DNA of 41,031 bases from Chara braunii (taxonomy: Eukaryota; Streptophyta; Charophyceae; Charales; Characeae). This document shows, in pieces, positions 30,560 through 40,565 of the stretch. The stretch lies in NCBI GenBank assembly GCA_003427395.1, contig BFEA01000004.1, positions 4,263,147-4,304,177 on the forward strand, given 5' to 3'. Numbering within the stretch: the first letter of the stretch is position 1; the number at the start of each line of letters is the position of its first letter. The translations under genes and the position numbers were made by a program. Under the pieces are notes generated by a model, which saw nothing but the letters and a program-made list of their open reading frames with translations, did no database searches and was not told where the DNA came from.

Positions 30560-31180
30560 CGTGGCAGCAGCCACGTCAGCGACAGCGCATGGCAGCTGCC
30601 ACGTCCGCATGCCAAGAAGGCAGGTGCAAGCCAACCACCATGCCGGACCGGCAACGCGTCGTCGTTGACACAATGCCAGCACAAAGCCAACGCTCAACCA
30701 GCTTAGCAGCGTCAAGCCTGAGTCGTCGTCAACGCGTGAAGTCAGCATCGACGTAAGACTGAATGAATGTTAAACTCAGGAAAGTCAGCACTTATGTAGC
30801 GTTGACTCAAGGATGCTACCACCCTCAGCCGTCCAGATCTCGGCGCAAACTAAGGCCCAGATTGGTTTGAAACCGAATTCCCTCCGGCCTGGATGCTTGT
30901 CTGGGTACCTGCGCACAACAAGTGAGTGTATCCAACCAAGGGCTTGGGTGCGGTACCTTTGACTCTGCAGTTGACTTTGACCCTTGCATTTCCTGTGTGT
31001 AGCGCTCGGTCACACAACCATCCGTGATATACTCGGGCCTGGGCGTGTCTTGGTCACACAACCCTGCGCAGACCAACTCAGGTCTGCGTTGTCTGGGGCC
31101 GAGTTCTGGGCCCCAGGCTACTTCTGAACAGGGTTACTGCATTCCTGCCGGCCCATTTTCGAGTCCGACCGTAGAAATAT
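30560..31180 (-). other. 3' untranslated region of element B
   Basis: Non-coding. Next to the LTR it carries 'agccacgtcagc' (30569-30580) and 'tgccacgtccgc' (30598-30609), the same motif that forms the array in the leader at 36560-37024. The remainder shows no recognised feature. Confidence 0.5.
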
Positions 31181-31440
31181 TTAAGACTTTAACCCTCGTT
31201 CATAAGCAGCGACAATATCAGGAGCAGTTTCAAGTAGTGCTCGTTTACTAAACCATTTGTCCTCAGATGGTGCATGAGACTTAAGACGTACCTTGAACTG
31301 CTTCTAAGGTCGTCCACGTCCTTCCGTAGAGAAGTAACCATGCTCTATGATTCTGTCTACCTCGTATCCGCCATGCATGTCTGGTGGAATCATAGAAGGT
31401 CTGTGTGGAAACTCATTTCCTTCTACGTAAGGTAACAATT
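31181..31440 (-). pseudogene. Chromodomain at the end of element B Pol
   Basis: The minus strand reads 'MHGGYEVDRIIEHGYFSTEGRGRP', an in-frame TAG, then 'KQFKVRLKSHAPSEDKWFSK' and 'TAPDIVAAYERGLKS', ending at TAA (31181-31183). The order of E-V-D-R-I-I, a Gly/Arg loop, 'QFKV..K...PSED.W' and 'APDIVA.YER' fits a chromodomain and places B among the chromoviruses. The single TAG is the only break. Confidence 0.72.
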
Positions 31441-32925
31441 TGGATGCGTGAAAGACAGGAATGTTTTGAGATGAGGGGGAATATCAATTCTCCCTTTGCA
31501 TCCCCAATTACTTTGAGAACTTCCCAGGGTCCAAAATAGACAGGAAGCAATTTTTGGGACACATCTTCCTCTACTGAAAACTCTTTAGATTTTACCCAAA
31601 CCAGATTACCCTCTTTGAATGTAGACGGTCGACGGTGCCTGTTGGCTTGTTCAATCATCCGTAGTTGAGCTTTCCTTAGATTATCTTCAACTTTCTGAAT
31701 GTCCTCCAAGAACAATATTGCATATTCTCGGGTCCCTAGGGGCAACCTAAGGAACTGGTCCTGGTTTAGTACATCAATTGGACGTTTAGGTTTCCACCCT
31801 TTGTGAAGTGCATTCGGGGTTCGTCACGTGGAAGTGTGGACACTGTTGTTATATGCACTAGCAATTTTGGGTAAGTTCTCGTTCCAATCAATCTGATCGG
31901 TTCTAACATACATACGCAAAAGTTGCTGGCACAGACGGTTCATCTGTTCAGTCTGGCCATTCGTTTCGAGATGCCTCCCTGACGACATGGTCAGCTGCGT
32001 GCCATAAGCTTCCATCAACTTTTTCCATGGCAGACTGGTGAACTTGACATCTCGATCAGACACAATGGATTTAGGGAACCCATACTCGGTGACCCATCGC
32101 ATCTGAAATTTTGAATGACAAGTTCAGTACGCGCTTCTGCTGGTAAGGGAACAAACATATCGTATTTAGAGAAACGGTCCACAATTACCATCACTTGACT
32201 ATTACCATTGCGACTTTTAACCAGACTTGTGAAGTCAATTGAGATAGACTCACTTGGTTCGCTTGGTATAGGTAATGGCTTGAGAAGTCCAAGGGGATTC
32301 TCATGCAACAGGTACGAACATATGTTAGCACATGTCCTTAAGTCCCTTCCATTCGAAACGTTCTCTGACTTCAACATATGTTTTTTTTAAACCGAAGTGA
32401 CCCTCAGAATCGTGACATTCCTCAATCAACAAACTCTTAATCTCTTCCTTATGAGGAATACACAATCTTTGTTCGGTTTGGTCAATCAAGAACAACAACC
32501 CATCAGTCAGTCTATAGTTGGGTAGTTGGGACGGATCTCGTACAAGGATATCCATGATTGGTTTCCAGATAGGATTAGTAGCATATCCTTGGCGAATCTG
32601 GTATTTCAGGTCATTCCCAATATCCAAGTAAGAGACAATTGCACCAAAGAAATCACTGCGTCGGGACAAAGCATCTGCAACCACATTAGACTTACCGTTG
32701 ATAATCTTGAGTTCAAAGTCAAAGGTGTCAATGAATGCAGGCCATCTTACCAACTTGTCAGAGAGTCTGGACTGTGTTTTCATCCACTTTAGGGTTGAGT
32801 GGTGTGCCTCCCTAACAGTTAGTGCCTCCATGTGTCCAACGCACAGTCTAAGGTATAAAGTTCTCGTTTCATACGTGAAGTTGGCGACTTTGTTAGACGA
32901 CAATTGTTTAGACAAAAGCGAGCCG
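31413..32925 (-). pseudogene. RNase H C-terminal half and integrase of element B
   Basis: From 32915 downward one frame encodes the second half of RNase H ('SKQLSSN', '[32 protein letters not shown]') and the integrase zinc region ('ECHDSEGHFGLKKTY'). The catalytic core follows in two further frames: 'SISIDFTSLVKSRNGNSQVM' (first Asp), 'IVSDRDVKFTSLPW' (second Asp) and 'SSGRHLETNGQTEQMNR' (Glu). The C-terminal part has 'NLVWVKSKEF' and 'YFGPWEVLKVIG'. The three catalytic residues are kept. Frameshifts lie near 32350, 32100 and 31800, and one more near 31440 leads into the chromodomain. The N-terminal half of RNase H is absent: the sequence breaks at about 32925, where the inverted PR-RT block begins. 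Confidence 0.82.
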
Positions 32926-34290
32926 CCAGTAGGAGTAGCATCTGCTCCTACTGAGTCTATGGGTTTGGATCACGATGAAGGTAATGCGCCTACTAACCCT
33001 TCCAACCCTTCGACTCGCATGGCAGAGGATGGTTCTTCTTCGGCCCATCGTCTGGAACACCCTGAACTTGTCTTATGTACTGTCTCTCTGGATGACTCTC
33101 TCGACGAGCTTGGTAACGAGTTGCTAGCATTACGAAGCTCGTGGGCTAAGAAATCGAAGTCTAAGGGTGACCTACTACTCGCAGATGTAGAGATTGCACA
33201 TACACGTTTAGGTGCACTGTTGGACTCGGGATCAACGCGATCCTACATATCCGAGAAGGCAATTCGCAAGTTGCATCTCGAAATTAAAGTAAAAGATTTG
33301 TCTCGACCTATCACGTCTATTATCGCTGACAGACGCACGATCACTATCTCGCAATGTGTTGATCGTGTCAAATGTCGATTTCGCACCAAGGAAGGGAAAA
33401 AAATTCTTCACGAGGTATCCTTCCTTGTAGAGAAGAATTTACCCTTTGATTTGATTCTGGGAATGGACTGGCACGAGGAAGCCAACTCAGATATCAAGTT
33501 CAAAGAAAAAATTGTGCAATTGTGTAACGCACGATCTGATTTGAAGCCAATCAAATTGTTGCATAAGTCTGGCTCGGACTCTAGTCTCTCTTTCTGTTGC
33601 ATGAGTTATCCAGCATTTCGTTCAATGGTTTCAAAGAAGAAACTGGAACAGGAAGTAATGATGGTCTTAGTGAAGAAAGTAGGAGAATGCTCTACTTCGT
33701 GGCCTTCTTCGATTGAAAAACTCTTAGATGAGCATAAAGATCTACAAACTGAACCAACAGGAATAACTGAACGTGCAATTAAGCACACCATTGAGATTAT
33801 TCCTAGTAGTAAGATTCCCAAGGGCCCTATCTACCGAATGTCTGCTAGGGAACTTGAGGAATTAAGAAAACAACTGCAAGACTTAACAGAACAAGGATGG
33901 ATTCGCCCTAGCTCCTCTCCTTATGGTGCTCCTGTCTTGTTTGTACCTAAGAAGGAGGGTGAGTTACATCTCTGTATAGACTACAGAGGGTTGAATGCCG
34001 TCACTGTTAAGAATGTTGAACCACTTCCTCGCATTGACGACTTACTTGACTAGTTACAGGGATGCAGGTACTTTACCAAGGTCGACTTGAAATCTGGGTA
34101 TCACCAGATCGAGGTGGAACCCTCCGATCAGCATAAGACCGCTTTCCGGACCAGGTATGGCCACTATGAGTTTGTGGTAATGCCCTTCGGATTAACGAAT
34201 GCCCCTGCCACTTTTCAAAGGTCAATGAATGACTTGTTTTGTCAATGGTTGGATAAGTTTGTCATTGTCTATCTCGATGATGCACTAACT
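32926..34290 (+). pseudogene. Protease and reverse transcriptase of element B, inverted relative to the rest
   Basis: One + strand frame has a Ser/Thr/Pro linker and then the protease ('[14 protein letters not shown]', D-S-G intact, about 33214; '[10 protein letters not shown]', about 33448). The RT follows: '[15 protein letters not shown]', '[20 protein letters not shown]', '[12 protein letters not shown]', '[13 protein letters not shown]', '[14 protein letters not shown]' and the catalytic box VIVYLDDA (about 34263-34286). One in-frame TAG (34051) interrupts it. Directly after YLDD the sequence becomes antisense gag. Gag, RNase H and integrase of the same element lie on the minus strand, so this block of about 1.4 kb is inverted in place. 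The RT thumb/connection and first half of RNase H (roughly 200 residues) are missing. Confidence 0.85.
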
Positions 34291-34292
34291 CA

Positions 34293-35220
34293 CTACCCTG
34301 TCCTTAAGAGTGGGCACCATGCAATTACATGCCCTGCGATACCACATTTCAGACACTGTGCATTACCCATTCTTTCCTGCCACGTTTCTTGTGTCAGGCC
34401 CATCTTTGCCCATGGCCTCCCGACCGCAATCCCGGGATGCTCTGGGAACAAGCGTGGCTTCTTCTTCTTTACTGGCGGTCGTGGTCCTCCCTTGTTGACC
34501 ACGGCAGCAGTGACTTCCCCCTTCCCGGAATCACTGCTGCTCCCCACATCCTCGGCCTCCAATGGCCACTTCTCCATAGTATGGTCGTCAAAGACGACGA
34601 GGGTGTGGTCTTGGCGCTTTTGGCGCCAAAGTATCCGCTTTCCTGCACCTGCACCACCACCAAACTTCACAACAGACGCATACGAGTTCTTAACCTGAGA
34701 AGTCGTTTGCTCTCGTTGGAGAACAAGATCCCAAAACTGCCCGTAATTGTACTTGCCTGACTTAGACTCTGCCACAAGTTGTCCACGGATGGGCTCGGGC
34801 AGAGCACGGGAATAGATGTACAAGACTTGGTTGTCTTGCAGGTTCAATCCAGGAATCTGCAGCAACCGGTCAACTTCCCGATACAAAGCTTCTACCGAGG
34901 TCCAATGTTTTTGACCAATGGTAGTGAGCTGGTCAAGGGCCTTGTCGGCTGTTGTCTTATCCAAGAAGCGTTCCTTGATCTTTCCAAGGAACTGCTTCAG
35001 ATTCAAGGTTGCAGCCCACTCCCCAATATCATTGAACCCCGCTGCGTTGGCTTCAGCCAATACCCATTCCTTAGCTTCTCCCCCGAGACAAGAGGTAGAG
35101 AAAGCAACCTGGGACTCGGGTTCAACAGGGGCCGTAGTGCAGTACGTCTGAATTTCGGCAATCCACAACAATAAATTTTCATCTTTTTTGTTGCAGAACG
35201 TGAAAGGCAGTTTCGCCTTT
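34293..35220 (-). pseudogene. Gag core and zinc knuckle of element B
   Basis: The minus-strand frame from 35171 (homology from about 35210, 'KLPFTFCNKKDENLLLWIAE') encodes a retrotransposon gag core: 'GEAKEWVLAEANAAGF', 'FLGKIKERFLDKTTADKALDQL' and 'LQDNQVLYIYSRALPEPIRGQLV'. It ends with a standard zinc knuckle [14 protein letters not shown] (C-x2-C-x4-H-x4-C, about 34313-34354). The frame closes at the junction with the inverted RT block. It is separated from the upstream Gag part by a one-base frame change near 35205. Apart from that the core is open throughout. Confidence 0.8.
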
Positions 35221-36117
35221 ACCTTTTCTTTCTTTCTTTACCTTGATCGGCGACTTTCGAGAATCAGGAGACTTTGGAGGTGGAGAGGGAGGAGGAGAGC
35301 TCAGTGGAGAAGACGGCGGACTCGGAGGTCCTCCTCCATTAGACGACTTCTGATCTTTAGGAACAATGGACTTCATTGTGTCACTCATCAATTTCTTCTC
35401 TTCTTTCTTATCTTCCTTACCTTCTTCTTCTTTACCTTCTACCGGATTCTTCTCTTTCACAATATTTGTGACAGTTCGTAATCCTACAGCAATCTCGACT
35501 AACTGGTTTTGCTGTCTCTGGATTTTTTCTTCCAAGAAGGTAAGGTAAGTCATGATGTGATACAATGTTTGTGTTATGTTCGTCTGTTCCTTACCTTTTG
35601 TTCCTATTACCTGTCTGATTTCCTTTACCTTCTGTTCTCGTCTCAGTTCCTGTTCGTGTTTCCGGGCTAGTTCTTCTTTCTTCCTTTCGTCTGCAGCCAG
35701 CGCCTCTCTTAATTGCTGGATGTTCGCGTCAACCGTAGCCTCGGTCACTTCTGGTCTGATTTCCCCTTTTCTGGACAACTCCATGGCTTCTTCCAGCTGC
35801 TTGATAGCAAACTGGTCCAGCGCCTGCCGACACTGGGCCATCATTTTAGACACTTCGGCCCAAGCAGCCACAACTTCCGCGGCCGTAATTGCTTGCTTCA
35901 GACGGTTCTCTACCGTCTGCAAATCAAACGGATTACGAACGTGTCGTTCGACGTCCGGTCCGGACAGACGCAAATCATTCAATAGCTGGTTCCATAGAGC
36001 CAGTAACTCTTGTTTCTTTGTCTCCGCCTGTTTCCTAGTCTTGGGATCAAAGGATCCTTCGCCCGCAAAGAACGTCATCGGGAAAAGAAGCAAGAGTATT
36101 TTCCACATACTAAACAT
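35179..36117 (-). CDS. N-terminal Gag region of element B with signal-like start and coiled coil
   Basis: The first ATG is at 36117 (MFSMWKILLLLFPMTFFAGEG), and upstream in-frame codons lack ATG. The first 20 residues are hydrophobic and look like a signal peptide or membrane anchor, which is unusual for Gag. A long Glu/Lys/Arg-rich helical region follows ('EEAMELSRKGEIRPEV', 'REALAADERKKEELARKHEQEL') with high coiled-coil character. Next come 'LEEKIQRQQNQLVEIAVGLRTVTN', a Lys/Glu tract and a Pro/Ser-rich linker. The frame ends at TGA (35179) after running out of frame with the Gag core by one base in an A/G-rich stretch ('aaaggtaaaggcg'). It was probably once continuous with the core. A programmed shift is possible but not shown. 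Confidence 0.6.
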   Translation of the reverse strand: MFSMWKILLLLFPMTFFAGEGSFDPKTRKQAETKKQELLALWNQLLNDLRLSGPDVERHVRNPFDLQTVENRLKQAITAAEVVAAWAEVSKMMAQCRQALDQFAIKQLEEAMELSRKGEIRPEVTEATVDANIQQLREALAADERKKEELARKHEQELRREQKVKEIRQVIGTKGKEQTNITQTLYHIMTYLTFLEEKIQRQQNQLVEIAVGLRTVTNIVKEKNPVEGKEEEGKEDKKEEKKLMSDTMKSIVPKDQKSSNGGGPPSPPSSPLSSPPPSPPPKSPDSRKSPIKVKKERKGKGETAFHVLQQKR

Positions 36118-36341
36118 CTTGGAGGTCAGGTTTGAGGAAATATTTGCAATAACGGAACAAAAAAATAAAGAAAAATAATAAAAAAGGAACAAATCTCTAC
36201 TTATACTAATTGTTGTTCTCTTGTCTGTGTGATGACGTCCTATTAGAGAGTGTACAGGTACCACGTCAGGCCCGTGTGATCAGATACAACACACAAGTAA
36301 GTACGCACAACACCACAACACAACAAACGACAAGGTAAGTA

Positions 36342-36363
36342 TACCAACAACAACAACAAACAA
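36342..36363. repeat. Short (CAA)n tract
   Basis: 'aacaacaacaacaaacaa' type repeat in the element B leader. Confidence 0.8.
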
Positions 36364-36559
36364 TTTGTCAGCACCCTTCTTCTTTCTGCTGAGTCTTCCA
36401 GGTGTCAATGCGATGATGCACCGTCCTTGACAGCTGGCACTACAGCTGTCTCGTCAGTCGTTCAATCAGCCGTACCACCATCGTCTTCGGAGTGCTTCTC
36501 TTACTTGGCAGCCATCTGCCTGCCACGTATCATCCCTGAAGTGCTAAAATAGCTGATCC

Positions 36560-37024
36560 TGCCACGTCAGCACTAGTGTCCAGTCAATCAATAAAGGGAT
36601 GCTACGTCAGCAAATGTGCACTCCATCCTTCCCACGTGCCACTTCCACGCGTCGTGTCGTGATACCGTCGGCGTTCCAGCCAATTGGACAATGCCACGTC
36701 AGCGAATGGAGACCGATGCCACGTCAGCAGAAAGTCAACACCTCAAGAAGACAGGTGTGATGACTTCTCCCCTGCCACGTCAGCAATCAGTCCTGACTTC
36801 CCGAAAGGCCACGTCAGCTTCTGTAACAGACCTGGTCGCGCATAAGCTGCTAATGCAGCGTGAGAACGCCACATCAGCAATCACCAACAACCAGGTCTTC
36901 AGACGCGGCACATGATATGCCACGTCAGCAAGGGATCGCGATGCCACTTCACTATCGCGATCCAGGCTGGCGCACGGTAACTCTCGGTCGCGGTCCCTAC
37001 TGCCACGTCAGCAGCCACGTCAGG
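36560..37024 (-). promoter_or_regulatory. Array of GCTGACGTGGCA motifs in the element B leader
   Basis: TGCCACGTCAGC (minus strand GCTGACGTGGCA) occurs exactly at 36560, 36692, 36717, 36773, 36918 and 37001. It occurs with one or two changes at 36600, 36807, 36867 and 37013, and more distantly at 36259 and 36521. The intervening sequence is not repeated, so this is not a plain tandem repeat. The core TGACGTGG is the plant hybrid C-box/G-box bound by bZIP factors. Position in the transcribed leader behind the 5' LTR suggests an enhancer or another selected role. That role is inferred. Confidence 0.65.
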
Positions 37025-37141
37025 ATCTTCTCTCGCCAGCTTGTCAAGTCATCACTACCTCAGCACACGTTTGCATGCCCTCTTACCTGCGGGCCACCTG
37101 GCGCGTGCGCACGTGTGACTGTCGTTGTCGTCAGGAGAACT

Positions 37142-37153
37142 GCTCCGATACCA
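37142..37153 (-). promoter_or_regulatory. Primer-binding site of element B (initiator-Met tRNA type)
   Basis: The minus strand reads TGGTATCGGAGC three bases after the 5' LTR ends in TTCATTGCA, one mismatch from TGGTATCAGAGC. This fixes the orientation of B. Confidence 0.88.
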
Positions 37154-37156
37154 AAT

Positions 37157-37585
37157 TGCAATGAACCCAGATCGTGAAGACAGTTGTCAACAATGCAAAT
37201 CCAGATGAGTGTCAACCAGCTGATGATTATCAATAATCGTATTCGTGTCCAGATACCCAAGAGAAGAGAAGACATGCACAGACGAGGTAGATGAGAGGGA
37301 GGAAAGACTTAGAGTGGGGAAGATAGAAACAATGCCCACTGCTTCTTCGGGCTCCCTCCGCAATCACCACCTCAATAATCAATAATCTTAACAAGTATCT
37401 GAAGTAACCTCAATGTGCCATGTGGCACGTCTAGTCAGTCCCTCATCAATGCTGGAGCAATGTCAACATGAAGACAGCCAAGTAAGTATCCACGATCTCT
37501 CCACAGTCCTGATCTCCTCCTGAATGACGATAATCAGAACAAGAACATAAGTCACATAGCTTCGCCTCGTCAACATAGTAGTACA
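37157..37585 (-). repeat. 5' LTR of element B
   Basis: Pair of 30131-30559, equal length. The outer side joins LTR sequence of subfamily A-I without a duplicated target. Confidence 0.92.
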
Positions 37586-38189
37586 CACCGACCTGGCTAT
37601 GGTGGACACCATCTTCATCACCTTGTTAGGTGCTGCATCTGGAAGGCCCCAGTGGGGGTAGTGCCGCACCAAGGAAGCTCGGGCCAGAGTCAGGCATGGC
37701 GGCTTATTGAGCAGCGGCTTAGCTGCTTTGTGTTGTCCTTTGCACAGAAGGGCAGCGACATAGCTGCTTTGGGTTGTCTTTTTCACAGGAGGGCAGAGCC
37801 CTTAGTAGTCCGCCATAGCCTAGGCATGTGAAAGGAGGAAGAAGGGGGAAGCCATGGCTATGGTGGACCTAATGTTGTGTCAGCACTAAGATGGAACTTC
37901 GGATATTGATTCTGGTTCATCCGCTCATTGTAATTATTATTATTGGAAGAAGAAAAAGATTGGCGAAGTGAAGGAGGAGGAAGAAGGTGGAGAGAGAAGG
38001 GGGATTTGTCATTGGTCTTGCTGGTGTACATCTTCTTCTTCTTCTTCTTCTTCTTCTTCTTCTTCTTCTTCTTCTTCTTTCTCTCTTCTTTGGTCTCTAT
38101 CTCCTTGCACGTGCTTTCATTTCTTTCACAATTGGGTGGCATTGTCTTTCATGTGCATTTGCACTTTGGGAATGACCAGGATCGTAACA
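37586..38189 (+). repeat. Partial 3' LTR (subfamily A-I) of the older nested element
   Basis: Matches the second part of the solo LTR 15286-16786 from 'acctggctatggtggacaccatc' to the terminal 'gaccaggatcgtaaca', including the TTC tract (38031-38078). It is the natural partner of the LTR start at 18380: same subfamily, and cagg on both outer sides. Confidence 0.8.
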
Positions 38190-38193
38190 CAGG
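38190..38193 (+). repeat. 4-bp target-site duplication cagg, right copy
   Basis: Directly follows the LTR end at 38189. Pairs with 18376-18379. Confidence 0.5.
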
Positions 38194-38384
38194 TCCAGAA
38201 GTCCCCGCTTTATTGTGCCATCCTTTTTCCTTATGAATGTTCTCCCATCGCTTCGAATTCACCGCCCATAGGTAAGTTGCTTCTTCCCTGTTCAAGCTCG
38301 CCCCGATTCTTCCTTCTTGGTCACGCCTGTTGCTTTCCTCCATTCGCGTTGGCATTGTTCCAGTGTTACTCCTTGTACTCTGCC

Positions 38385-38520
38385 TCCTTCAGAACGTGCA
38401 AGTGTGCTGTGAAGGCACACAGGGATATGGGCAGCTGGCGGACAACCACAATCAACATGGCCAGCTTTGTACGTGAGAGGCATAGTAAAAGGGGGAGCTG
38501 CAAGGACTAATAAAAAGGGT
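38385..38520 (+). repeat. Inverted repeat, left arm
   Basis: The segment from 'cagaacgtgcaagtg' to 'aaaaagggtacccc' is the diverged reverse complement of 40415-40565. Shared words in order include 'gtgagaggca.agtaaaag', 'gagctgcaag' and 'ggggtacc'. The arms are roughly 140 bp and about three quarters identical by eye. They could be terminal repeats of a non-autonomous DNA transposon or two copies of a dispersed repeat in opposite directions. Confidence 0.65.
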
Positions 38521-40414
38521 ACCCCAAAGAGCATCAAAGTAAAGACTCAATGGATCTGTTGTGCTCCGTGTTGCTTGCTGTATAGCTAAAACTGTTTCAT
38601 TGTGGGATCGGCTCATCTCAAGTGTGTTTCATTGACTACCATAGAGATAAATTTGCTCGAATTTTGGATCTAAGGTGGAACAGGGGCTGTTGTGGTGCAA
38701 ATCCAAATTACACACACTGGTTCTCAGACAGGCGGGAAGCACACAGGAGACAGAAATCAGCAAGCACTTAGACCACAGACACTCAGCAGACACAGAAAGT
38801 CACGGCAGAAGACATTACTGTGTGAGCTTTGTTGGTGAGGTAAGCATCAAGAATTGGGCTCATTGTGATAACCCTACTCTTTCTGTAGGCTCAATCTTTT
38901 GTGCTTCCTCTGTGGATGTCCATGTTCGCTGTCATTTCTTCCAGATTATAATGAATTTGCCAGAGCTGGTTGTCCAGGCAATGACATTAATGGTTCGGTA
39001 TCTTCGGCAGTTTGGTCTCGAAGAGGTAAGGGCGTGATGGCGTACCAGTTCCTCTATTGTGACTGATTGATAGCGTAGCTGTCTTTGGGGACAGACTCCT
39101 GTCCATGATCAATTGCCGGTATGTGTACAAGCTTTCCTGAAGGAGTCATTTGTGTCAACATCTCATGGTAACGAAGTCAGTGATGAGAACGAGAAAATTG
39201 ATTAGAAAACTGCACTCTATGTCACTCTTGAAGACTTGAAGACTTGAAGACATACTTCTGGATGCTCTCGTCTGTTCGTGAACAATGCCTGCCGGGGCTG
39301 TGGACATATGCCAAATTCTGCGGGCCATGGAGCCTGCAGAATTTTACACGATCCTCGGCAGTCTTTAGTTTAAGTTAACAAGTTTCCACGAATGAAGTCT
39401 GTGGAGCATAAGCCTGCCTTTGGCTTTCTTGAAGACTCACTTTCTTCTCACTTCGCATGCATGCAAATAGATGGTGAAACACACTGGCGCCAGGCGTCCA
39501 CACAAAGCTTAGAGATATTCAAGCTGAGAACACAGTTCGGATACAAACTCGCTTCAACTGGCTATGGCGCCCACACTTCATTTCCCAACTCGGTATGCAT
39601 GGCAACTGTTCACACGCACTCAACTCTGGATCTCCCTGGATATCCCACGCACATACACTCTGTATCACACACGCACGCACACACACTCTCACTACCAGCT
39701 ATCGCTAGCTATGGCAGCTATGGCCGCCGGCTGCATCTAATTACAAGCAGCGATGGCTGCTCTGGCTTTGCCTCAGCCCACTTCGACTTCGGGCATCTGC
39801 AGACCACCTCGCACAAGGCGCTAGGGCAGCGCTTCCGCATGGCTCACGCAGAATGAATCAATGGCTGGACGCTGCCTCTTGATTTATACTTCTGTAAGTC
39901 GCTGGTCTGCCCCTTTCCACCGGGCCCATGGTGCACACAGTCCCACATGGTACTTGCTGACTGGACAAAGTGAGACTGGGGCTGGGTACCACTGACTAAG
40001 CAAAGTTGAACTGCCCACTTGGCCATTTGCCCATTTGCCCATTTGCCTCTGGTCTAACGTGAGAAAAACTCGAAAGGCCACTTCTGGACCTTCCGGAAGT
40101 CTGTGGATTTGGCCTTTGGGGACTGTAGCAGCTACGACCTTGACCTTTCAGGACTGTAGCAGCTAGGACTTGACCTTTCAGCGTTGCAAGTTCTATGACC
40201 CCTACACGGGTATGACCCCTACTTCGACAGGTTACAGTTCAAGACCCGACAGCTACACAGACCTACGACAGCCTACATTCAACTACCGAAACACAGGTCG
40301 CGGGTTCAAAACACACAGGGCCCACTTAGTACTGTACACAGGTGAGGTAAGGTCTAGGGATCGAATCCTGGGATCTGCATCTGTCACTGCAAAGGTGAAA
40401 ACCGTTTCCTTCTT
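38521..40414. other. Non-coding stretch between the inverted-repeat arms
   Basis: No open frame with a recognised domain. It contains a CA-rich tract (about 39648-39690), three 'ccatttg' repeats (40022-40047) and a tandem 'ggactgtagcagcta' pair (about 40120-40165). Confidence 0.5.
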
Positions 40415-40565
40415 TGCGGTACCCCTTTTATTTCTTCTTGCAGCTCCCTTTTACTGTGCCTCTCACATACAAGGCTTGCCACATTGATTGTGTTTGAGAG
40501 CATGCTGCACACATCCCAATGTGCCATGACGGCCCACTTGCACGCTATGAAAGATTGCAGAGTAA
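40415..40565 (-). repeat. Inverted repeat, right arm
   Basis: Diverged reverse complement of 38385-38520. See that entry. Confidence 0.65.

Larger units (their letters stand above)
30131..37585 (-). mobile_element. Element B: rearranged chromovirus on the minus strand
   Basis: Two 429-bp LTRs (30131-30559 and 37157-37585) in direct orientation bracket the element. The minus-strand primer site at 37142-37153 makes the right LTR the 5' LTR. Read on the minus strand there is a leader with a TGACGTGG array, then gag (36117 to about 34293), then a PR-RT block lying in the opposite direction (32926-34290, + strand), then RNase H and integrase with a chromodomain (32925-31181), a 3' region, and the 3' LTR. 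No polypurine tract is visible beside the left LTR, and no target-site duplication flanks the element ('gtgta' left, 'caccg' right). Confidence 0.85.

Noticed and set aside
34310-34760. Plus-strand open frames opposite Gag of element B
   Set aside because: Antisense shadows of a recognisable gag core with a zinc knuckle.
35576-36178. Plus-strand Ser/Phe-rich frame of 200 codons
   Set aside because: Antisense of the coiled-coil Gag region. Composition reflects complementing Lys/Glu codons.
36616-37177. Coding frames over the TGACGTGG array
   Set aside because: Low-complexity Ser/Thr/Arg translation with no family match, lying in the untranslated leader of element B.
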